Shown: positions 32,529-39,244 of the stretch, in pieces
Numbering within the stretch: the stretch's first letter is position 1
Layout: each line of letters begins with the position of its first letter
From: Rhizobiaceae bacterium
GTDB taxonomy: Bacteria > Pseudomonadota > Alphaproteobacteria > Rhizobiales > Rhizobiaceae
Direction: 5' to 3'
Assembly: GCA_023953775.1 (NCBI GenBank)
Contig: JAMLJD010000002.1
Location: forward strand, 1-39,244
Length of the DNA stretch: 39,244 nt
The notes under the pieces: model-generated
Database searches by the model: none
What the model saw: the letters and a program-made list of their open reading frames with translations, nothing else
Told to the model about the DNA's origin: nothing
Program-made: the position numbers and the translations under genes

Positions 32529-32912
32529 CTATGCTGATTTCAGCTTTTTCCGGCCTTTACCGAGACGCCTGTAATTCGCCTTGACGCGCAGGCTCGACGG
32601 CTTCAGCGCGGCATGCATGGAGCGGGCGACGGCCGCGCCGTTCAGGACGGACGGCGTCCTGCCGCTTCCGAGTTCGAACCAGAACCGCGACAGGGAATGG
32701 GCATAGGACAACTGCGCGGCAAGCGCGCCTTCGGCGAAGGCCGACGCCTTTTCGGTGACGGCTCGGACCGTCTCGACACGCCACGGATTGAGGCTGTGCG
32801 CCTCGCCGGTCAGGATATCCATCCGCAGCATCATCACGGCTGGCGCAAGCATCAGATCGCCAATGAGCGACGTCGCTTCGCGTACCGACTTAGACCCGTA
32901 TCCGTAAGACAT
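32529..32912 (-). CDS. Conserved-looking protein of unknown function (127 residues)
   Basis: A 127-residue protein beginning MSYGYGSKSVREATSLIG and ending in a basic tail (VKANYRRLGKGRKKLKSA). The middle is helical and amphipathic with many Ala, Met and Leu (LMLAPAVMMLRMDIL; VTEKASAFAEGALAAQLSYAH). The helical Ala-rich central part and basic end recall phasin-like or nucleoid/granule-associated proteins, but no motif proves it. ATG at 32912 is chosen because CAGGAGCAGG precedes it; the open frame continues to 32960. It is convergent with the candidate sRNA and is the last intact gene before the frameshifted region. Confidence 0.7.
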   Translation of the reverse strand: MSYGYGSKSVREATSLIGDLMLAPAVMMLRMDILTGEAHSLNPWRVETVRAVTEKASAFAEGALAAQLSYAHSLSRFWFELGSGRTPSVLNGAAVARSMHAALKPSSLRVKANYRRLGKGRKKLKSA

Positions 32913-33083
32913 GCACGCCACCTGCTCCTGTGGAAGGCCATGAGATCGGTCCGGACGCACGAGATGTCAACGCCCGTCCCGCTCGTCTGCGTCACATAAC
33001 AGCCGATGTCCCCCATCGCGCGAGGAATATCGAACCGGGCGCCCTGCGCGCGGGACTTCCGTCACGGCGCGCATCAGGCTTTC

Positions 33084-34456
33084 TCATGCCGATCGCAGAT
33101 CCGATTCGGCCAGATCGAGCGCCCGCGCGATACGCTCGCAGGCCATGTCGATCGTCTCGCGCGTCCAGATCAGCGGCGGCGACAGGATCATCGTGTCGCC
33201 GACGGCGCGCAGCATCATGCCGTTGGCGATCGCATGATCGCGAACCACGACGCCGGCGTGACCGACATCGGCGAAGCGTTCCCGCGTCGCCTTGTCCTTC
33301 ACGATCTCGATGGCCGCCAGCATGCCGAAGCTGCGGACCTCGCCGACGATCGGGTGGTCGCCCAGCCGGGCGGCAAGCGCGGTCGCGAGGTAAGGCCCTG
33401 TGTCGTCACGGACGCGGTCGACCAAGCCCTCGCGCTCGATAATCTCGAGGTTCTTCAGCGCCACGGCGCAAGCCACCGGATGCCCGGAATAGGTATAGCC
33501 GTGGTAGAATTCGCCGCCCCTGTCGACCAGCGTCCGGGCGATGCGCTCGCCGACGAACAGCGCCGACAGCGGCTGGCAGCCTTCCTGATGCCAGCGCTTT
33601 CGCGGTCGTCATCGTATCGGGCTCGGATCCCCATCGACTGGGCGGCGAACCAGGCACCGGTTCTTCCGTAGCCAGCATCACTCGTCGAGCATGGCGAGCA
33701 CGTCGTACTGGCGACAGATGCGCTGCACTTCCAAGCGTAGCTCGCCGGCGGTATCTGAACTTCCGGCTCCCATGATCACCGGCTCGCTGATGAAGGCCGC
33801 CAATTCTGTCGGGACCGGCTTCCGCAGATGGCATCCTCCACCGCCCTCGCCGCGCGGAGCCTGAAATCATGGTCGCTTTCGCCCGCCATCCCGAGCTCGT
33901 ACTTGGGCGGCATCACGTGACCGATATTCGGCACCGCGCCGTTGAGCTGGCTGCACGCCGCCAGTGCCGCCGCCGAGCGAGGCACCCGTGATGGTCGAAC
34001 CGTGATAGGCCCAGTCGCGCGAGATTACCCGGTTCTTCTCCGGCTTGCCCTCGAGTGTCCAGAAATGGCGCACCAGCCGCAGCGCGGTGTCGTTGGCCTC
34101 GATCCGGAGGAACCGCAGAAGATCTGACCGAGCCCGGCAGGCGCGATCTCCGCCAGCTTTTGCGCCAAAAGGACAGGCGTCGGGTCGAGCAGCGGAAGAA
34201 GGAGTTGTAGTAGGGGCAATTCTCTATCTGCGCGTGGGCGACGTCGGCAAGTTCGTCGCGGCCATAGCCGACATTGACGCACCACAGGCCTGCCATCCCG
34301 TCGAGGATCTCGTTGCCCTCGGTGTCGTAGATGAACGAAGACGACGCGGGCGATGATCCGTGATCCTGCCGCGCGCAGATCCTTGTGGTCCGTGAAGGTG
34401 AAGATGGTGGCATCGATCGCCGGCGAAGGTGCAAGCGAATAGTTCTGGCAAGTCAT
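33084..34456 (-). pseudogene. Class III (omega-amino acid/putrescine-pyruvate type) aminotransferase, many frameshifts
   Basis: Pieces in different frames line up in order into one aminotransferase of about 455 residues. From ATG at 34456 they are: MTCQNYSLAPSPAIDATIF with FTDHKDLRAAGSRI; SFIYDTEGNEILDGMAGLWC; NCPYYNSFF; AQKLAEIAPAGLGQIF; RHFWTLEGKPEKNRVISRDW with YHGSTITGASLGGG; QLNGAVPNIGHVMPP; EPDTMTTAKALASG, which carries the PLP lysine; and MACAVALKNLEIIEREGLVD to the TGA at 33084-33086. At least six indels separate them. The conserved words match the pyruvate-dependent omega-amino acid or putrescine aminotransferases; the substrate is uncertain. Because words are well kept and neighbours are broken the same way, I suspect sequence error rather than decay. 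Confidence 0.8.
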
Positions 34457-34752
34457 GACTTGGTCACTCCGGTTGAATCGGTCCGGCAGGGGCCGGCGGC
34501 GAATTCCAGCGGAAGTGGAAGCGGCGAATAGCCGGATGCGCGCGCACAGGCGCAGAAGTTCCGGAAGGCCGCGTGCGCGGCGACGGCGTGGCCGCGTGGC
34601 GGCTCGGAGGCATCGGCTTCGGGTCATTCCGCCAGTTTAGCCCGGAAACCTCCGCCGATCAACCATGTCGCATCTCTCGCGCTTTGGTCAGCACCTGCAC
34701 TGCCCTGGCAGTACGGCCATTATCATGACCCGCATTCATGACGGAGACTTCG
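34457..34752. other. Divergent intergenic region between two broken genes
   Basis: About 296 bases separate the start of the minus-strand aminotransferase from the plus-strand methyltransferase-like gene. I see no convincing coding sequence, repeat or hairpin with a T-run. It presumably contains both promoters. A GGAG at 34743-34746 is the likely ribosome site for the gene starting at 34753. Given the error rate of the flanks, single bases here should not be trusted. Confidence 0.4.
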
Positions 34753-36348
34753 ATGACCGATCCGATGCCAGCCGCCGAAACGGTGCCCTGCATATCGAGC
34801 ACGCTGCGGCGGCCGGGCGGGAAAGCGCGCAAGCGATCGGTCAGCTTTCGAACAACCGCCGTTCCGGCAGCCGAAGGTGCGCTTTCCCCGACCGAGATCG
34901 TGTCCGCCGACGAGCTGGCGCGATCCACCTCACATCGCTTCGGTGCTGAAAGAAGATCGGTGTCGACGTGCTGTATGACGAGGCATCGGCGCATCATGAA
35001 GGAGCATGGAAAGCCGACGTGGTCGAGGCCTCGGAGCGCGTGCGCTTTCCGGACGCCGACATGATCCTCGAACTTGTCGGCTATGCGCCGTCGAGCTTCA
35101 CGATGCACGCGCGCAACCCTGCGCACAATCTCCAGCCCGGCGGCGACGCGGCGCAAACCTCTTGCCCAGGTCAGCCGGCCCCCAACTGCTCCGACGTCGA
35201 CGGCGGCCGCCGTCCCGGAAACCAGGCGGACTTCCGTACTGTCAAGCTGGCGCAGATGCACAACGTCATCCACTGCACCGGCGGCTATCCGGTGGAGCTG
35301 GATCGACATTCACCCCCTCGATCCGTCATCTCGAATGCATCCGCGACCTTGCCACTCCCTGACCGACAAGGTCTTCCACGTCTATTCGCTTGGCAGGGAA
35401 ACGCAACGTGGACGGGATCGAGATCGCGCGCATCGTCCGCGGCGTGAATGCGAACAGCTGATGAACGAGCCGTCGAAGTTCACGATCATCAACACCAACT
35501 CGCCGCTGAAGCTCGACATCCTGGATGATGGAAGGCATCATCCAGATGGGCCTCGGCGGGCCAGCCGGTCGTGATCACGTTGTTCACCCTGTCCGGCGCC
35601 ATGGGCGCCGGTGACCATCGCCGGCGCACTGGTCCAGCAGAATGCCGAGGCGCTCGCCGGCATCGCCTTCGCCCAGATGGTCAGGAAGGGCGTACCGGTC
35701 GCCTATGGCGGTTTCACCTCCATCGATTACGAAGTCCGGCCACCTGCCTTCGGAAACCCCGGAATACATGAAGGCCCAACTTGTCGGCGGCCAGTTTCGC
35801 ACGGCGCTATCGCATCCCCTATCGGACGTCGAACACATGTGCGGCGAACCAGGTCGACGCCCCAGCCGTCATGAGAGTGTCTTTCACTGGGGCGTATGAT
35901 CCAGAGCGGCGGCAACTACATCAAGCACGCCGCAGGCTGGGCTCGAAGGGCTGACCTGCCCTGGTGAAAGATGATCCTCGACATCGACCTCTTTGCAGAT
36001 GGTCTCTCGGAGTTTCCTCGAGCCGCTGGACCTCCGGAGGACGCATCTGCCTTCGAGGCGATCCGCGATGTCGGGCCGGGCGCCATTTCTTCGGTACGCC
36101 ACACACGCAGGCCCGCTACAAGACTACCGTGCCCTCTATTCGCCCGTGCTTTCCGACTGGCGCAACTTCGAGACCTGGGGCGCAGGCCGGTTCGCCGATC
36201 GCGTTAGCAAGGCCAACCGCGTCTGGAAAGAACGGCTGGCAACCTGATGAAAAAGCCCCCAATCGACCCTGCGACCCAGGAGGAACTGAACGAATCTGTC
36301 GCACGGCGCATTGCCGAAGGCGGCGCACCGACGATTTTTGAGGCCTGA
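34753..36348 (+). pseudogene. MttB-superfamily methyltransferase (trimethylamine/glycine betaine methyltransferase-like), many frameshifts
   Basis: In-order fragments across all three frames rebuild a protein of about 520 residues of the trimethylamine methyltransferase family. They include LSPTEIVSADELAR, GVDVLYDEASAHHEGAW, FTMHARNPAHNLQPGG, NCSDVDGGRRPG, INTNSPLKLDI, GALVQQNAEALAGIAFAQM with RKGVPVAYGGFTS, IKHAA, KMILDID, YSPVLSDWRNFETW and IDPATQEELNE. Non-pyrrolysine members in Rhizobiales are thought to move a methyl group from glycine betaine to a corrinoid. The next large gene, a dimethylglycine dehydrogenase type, would take the product. Indels occur roughly every 50-150 bases; for instance three lie between 34920 and 34970. 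The start ATG at 34753 follows GGAG; the end at 36346-36348 is approximate because frames shift near 36245. Confidence 0.8.
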
Positions 36349-36356
36349 TGAAAGGA

Positions 36357-36496
36357 AAATCGACTTCGCTCCGCTCGGCTTCAGCCGACCACCTCTCCCC
36401 GCTCGACGGGGAGCGGGTGAAAGCACCCGGCCCGGCCGTGCGCCTTTCCCCCGGCGGGGAGAGGGAGAGCGCAGCGGCGACGGAGAGGGGGAAAAC
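36357..36496. repeat. REP-like palindromic intergenic element
   Basis: A GC-rich, hairpin-prone stretch of the CCTCTCCCC...GGGGAGAGG kind. CTCCCCG (36395-36401) pairs with CGGGGAG (36407-36413), and TCCCC (36447-36451) pairs with GGGGA (36456-36460), inside a longer arrangement ending GGAGAGGGGGAAAACG. From memory, such elements are abundant between genes in Mesorhizobium-like genomes. Only one copy is present here, so the repeat status is from knowledge, not shown by this window. Confidence 0.5.
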
Positions 36497-36501
36497 GTTT
36501 C

Positions 36502-36967
36502 ATGACGTGTGCCGTCGCGTAAGCCCGGCACAACGAAGCGTGCACGATCGCCGGAAGAGCAACAATCAGGCTGAGGCCTGCTTTGGCTGGAACTGAAAGG
36601 CCGCAGACCGGTGGCCACAGATTCACCCCGCCAGTTTCCGATTGGCCCCTACTTCGCCGACTTCTGCTGTCGATCACGAAAACTCGTTGTCGAGGTCGAC
36701 GGCAGCCAACATGCCGATAGCGACTACGATCGCAGTCGCGACGGATTCATGCGTTCCGAAGGCTTCTCCATTCCTGCGGTCCGGAGTTCCGACGTTCTGG
36801 CAATAAAGGCGAGCTGGGTGCATACATCCTCGCTGCCCTCGGCGGCCGGTTGGCCAGAAGACGTCGTCGCGGTTGATCTGCGCTTCACGGTCTCAGCCGC
36901 GCACGATCCTGAGACCGGCAGCAACCATCCTGAATCACTTTCACAATGCAGGTATTTAACCTCATGA
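36502..36967 (+). pseudogene. DUF559 endonuclease-like protein, frameshifted
   Basis: The central frame gives QFPIGPYFADFCCRSRKLVV then EVDGSQHADSDYDRSRDGFM, the hallmark of DUF559 (Vsr/restriction-endonuclease-like fold, with the acidic EVDG and the QH). Upstream in other frames are RRKSNNQAEAC and WLELKGRR, which normally precede it. Downstream PEDVVAVDLRF is back in frame after a segment that reads correctly only in another frame (YILAALGGRLA). So at least one indel lies near 36580 and two compensating ones between about 36775 and 36860. The start is not fixed; the ATG at 36502 is plausible. Function of DUF559 proteins is unknown; they are often near repeats. Confidence 0.65.
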
Positions 36968-39244
36968 AATCCCACGTCAAAGCGGTTGTCATCGGCGGCG
37001 GTGTCGTCGGCTGTTTCCTGGTTCTTTACCATCTGGCCAGGGCCGCGGACCGACATCATGCTGATCGAGCGTTCGAGCTCACTTCAGGCTCGTCCGGCAT
37101 GCAGCCGGCGGCTTTCACACACTGAACGGGCGACCCCAACGTCGCCAAGCTGCAGGCCTACACGGTGCAACTCTACAAGGAACTCGAGGAACTCTCCGGC
37201 CAGTCCTGTTCGCTCCACCTGACCGGCGGCGTCAGCGCTGGCGGACACGCCGGAACGCATGGACTCCTGCGCCCGCTCACGCCAAGGGTCGCTATCTCGG
37301 CATGGATACCGAACTGATCACGCTGTCCGAGGCAAAGGCTATGTTCCCGCTGATGGACGAGACCAATTTCGTCGGCGCCTATGTGGGATCCGGTCGAAGG
37401 CCATCTCGACCCATCGGGTACCACGCATGCCTACGCCGGCAGCAGCGCAAGCTGGGCGCCGAGATCGCTCAGGAACCGTGTGATCGAACTGGACCCAGAG
37501 ACGGACGGCATCTGGAACGTCGTCACCGAGCAAGGCACTGTGAAGGCCGAGCACGTGGTCAATTGCGGTGCCTGTGGGCGCGCGAGTGTCGGCCTGGATG
37601 GTCGGTCTCGAACTGCCGCCTCCTGGCCATGGAGCACATGTACCTGCTCACCGAGCCGATGCCGGAGGTCGAGGAGTTCAACGCCCGCACTGGCCGCGAT
37701 ACTGGAGTGCTGGACTTCAAGGGCGAGATCTACACCTCGCCAGGAGCGCAACGGCGTGCCGCTCGGCACCTACGAGAAGGCCCGCAAGCCGTGGTCGCCG
37801 GTCGACACGCCATGGGATTTCGGCCACGAACTGCCGGGTACCGGACATCGACCGTACCGCGCCATCGCTGGAAGTCGGATCTGGGCATTTTCCCGGACCG
37901 AGAAGGCCGATCAAGCAGATCATCAACGGCCCTCACCTCGCGCCTGACGGAAACCCGCTGGGTTGGTCCGGTTCAGGGTCTGACGTGAATTTCTGGTGCG
38001 CATGCGCCGTCATGGCCAAGCCCAGCCAGGGCGGCGGCGTCGGCCCGCCCTGGTCGAACTGGATGGTCAACGGTGACCCGGGCTTGGATGTCTGGGGCAT
38101 GGACGTTGCCCGCTTCGGTGAATGGGCGACGCCGTTGCCAGCCGCCGATATGCGCGAGAACTACCCGCGCCGCTTCTCGATCCGCTTTCCCAACGAGGAA
38201 CTGCCTGCCGCCCGGCCTGCGCAAACGACGCCGCTCTACGACGAAATGGTCACACAGAACGCCGTCATGGGCGACAGCTGGGGGCTCGAGACGCTACTGT
38301 GGTTTGCCCTGGAAGGGCACGGAGTTGAAGGATATCGTATCCTTCCATCGCTCCAACGATTTCGAGCATGTCGGCAACGAAGTGAAGAAGACACGCGAGA
38401 GCGTAGGCGTCACGGAGATCGCCAACTTCGCCAAATACGAGGTGTCCGGCCCCGGCGCCGAGGAGTTCCTCAACCGGCTGATGACCAACCGTATGCCGAA
38501 GGTCGGCCGCATCGTCCTGACCCCGATGCTCAACGAGTTCGGCAAGCTGACCGGCGACTTCGCCTTATCGCCAAGGCTGGCGAGGATCGCTTCATGATCT
38601 GGGGTTCCTCGGCGGCCGCCAAATACCACATGCGCTGGTTCGAAAAGCACCTTCCTGACGACGGGTCGGTACGCATTCACCGCTTCGACCAGACGCTGGT
38701 CGGCCTGTCGATCACGTGGCCCGAACAGCCGTGCGCTGTTGCAGAAGCTCGTCGACGTCGACGTGTCATCGAAAGCTCCGCTTCACATTTCCGCGAGATA
38801 TGGTCGGCGGCGCGCCCCGTATGGTCAATCGCATCACCTATACCGGCGACCTCGCTACGATCTGATGCAGCTGGCCTATGAGCGGCTGGTTCATCGCGCC
38901 ATCAAGGAGCGGCCGGTGCAGAGTTCGATATTGTCGATTTCGGCATGCGCGCCCTCCTGTCGATGCGGCTCGCGAGAAGAACTTCCCGACCTCGTTCATG
39001 AGCTGCGCCCGATTCTACGGCCCGTATGGAGCAGCGATGGACCGCTTCATCAAGCTCGAGAAGAACGATCATCGGGCGCGAGGCGGCCGCCGTCGAGCAC
39101 GCCAACGGACCGAAGCTGGGCGTTCATCGTCGACGCGATCGACGACGTGATGGGCGAGCCGGTCTGGGCCGTGGTCAACGGCACGGATTACGGTACGATC
39201 GGAAGCCGCATGGTTACGGTGCGCCGCGTTTCGACGATGCCGGC
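36964..39244 (+). pseudogene. Dimethylglycine/sarcosine dehydrogenase-type flavoprotein with GcvT domain, frameshifted and cut by the window end
   Basis: From ATG 36964 the FAD-binding start VKAVVIGGGVVGC is clear. Fragments then follow in order in changing frames: YTVQLYKELEELSGQS fragments, MDTELITLSEAKAMFPLMDE, NRVIELDPETDGIWNVVTEQ, AMEHMYLLTEPMPEVEEFNA, NWMVNGDPGLDVWGMDVARF, NYPRRFSIRFPNEELPAARP, then the folate-binding GcvT-like part (FAKYEVSGPGAEEFLNRLMT, NEFGKLTGDFA, FMIWGSSAA, RIHRFDQTLVGLSI, MDRFIKLEKND). This is the DMGDH/SARDH architecture: oxidative N-demethylation with the methyl group passed to tetrahydrofolate. It would act after the MttB-like enzyme in betaine breakdown. More than ten indels are present, and the gene continues beyond 39244. 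Confidence 0.82.

Noticed and set aside
34659..35309. 216-residue minus-strand frame that looks like the longest gene in its stretch
   Set aside because: The plus strand carries the conserved MttB-like words; this frame is their antisense.
34753..36348. Pyrrolysine (amber) readthrough in the MttB-like gene
   Set aside because: The conserved blocks lie in different reading frames, so reading through a single TAG cannot join them.
33084..39244. Programmed ribosomal frameshifting
   Set aside because: Far too many shifts, in both directions and in unrelated genes, with no repeated slippery site.
1..39244. CRISPR array, tRNA, rRNA, phage or IS transposase
   Set aside because: No regularly spaced repeat, no cloverleaf that I could find by eye, and no integrase or transposase words in any frame.

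Overview
The window is GC-rich DNA from an alphaproteobacterium, most likely Hyphomicrobiales (Rhizobiales; Phyllobacteriaceae/Rhizobiaceae-like). The strongest taxonomic signal is an acpXL-ketosynthase-ketosynthase-dehydrogenase-lpxXL cluster (10.76-15.56 kb), which makes and attaches the very-long-chain fatty acid of rhizobial and Brucella lipid A. A PutA without a DNA-binding domain, divergent from an Lrp-type PutR, and a rhizobial-type dispersed palindrome agree with this. No rRNA, tRNA, CRISPR, phage or insertion-sequence gene was recognised. The content reads as ordinary chromosome, mostly catabolic.

Layout. 0-0.5 kb: end of an unidentified gene and an IsdG-type heme-degrading monooxygenase. 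0.5-4.7 kb: putA and putR (proline to glutamate). 4.7-6.4 kb: a MauG-like di-heme lipoprotein coupled to a small YtkA-like anchored protein. 6.5-10.7 kb: KDG kinase, succinate-semialdehyde dehydrogenase, AEC-type carrier and a secreted histidine phosphatase. 10.8-15.6 kb: the VLCFA lipid A operon; its first ketosynthase has lost the catalytic Cys and one His, and no fabZ lies after acpXL. 15.6-20.1 kb: a SoeABC-type cytoplasmic sulfite dehydrogenase operon (minus strand). 20.2-22.5 kb: an L,D-transpeptidase, an M20 deacylase broken by two frameshifts, and a small membrane protein. 22.8-27.8 kb: a complete peptide/opine-type ABC importer with a fused double ATPase. 27.8-30.0 kb: a TerB-like protein, a small membrane protein, an AraC regulator and a VOC protein. 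30.1-32.3 kb: isobutyryl-CoA dehydrogenase and 3-hydroxyisobutyrate dehydrogenase (valine catabolism). 32.38-32.53 kb: four consecutive hairpins ending in an intrinsic terminator, a candidate small RNA.

From about 33.1 kb to the end (39.2 kb) every gene on both strands is broken by many short indels although the protein words stay well conserved. Reading across frames recovers a class III aminotransferase, an MttB-superfamily (non-pyrrolysine, probably glycine betaine) methyltransferase, a DUF559 endonuclease-like protein and a dimethylglycine dehydrogenase-type flavoprotein running off the end. Dense indels with preserved codons point to poor sequence at a contig end more than to real gene decay. 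The single frameshifts at 6.4, 21.4 and 21.7 kb may have the same cause.

Taken together, most genes feed amino acids, betaine derivatives, sugar acids and peptides into central metabolism, interrupted by one envelope-building operon and one sulfite-oxidising respiratory module. I did not find a clearly new multi-gene system. The best leads are the structured RNA candidate at 32.4 kb, the chain-length-factor-like ketosynthase, and the MauG-like/YtkA pair.
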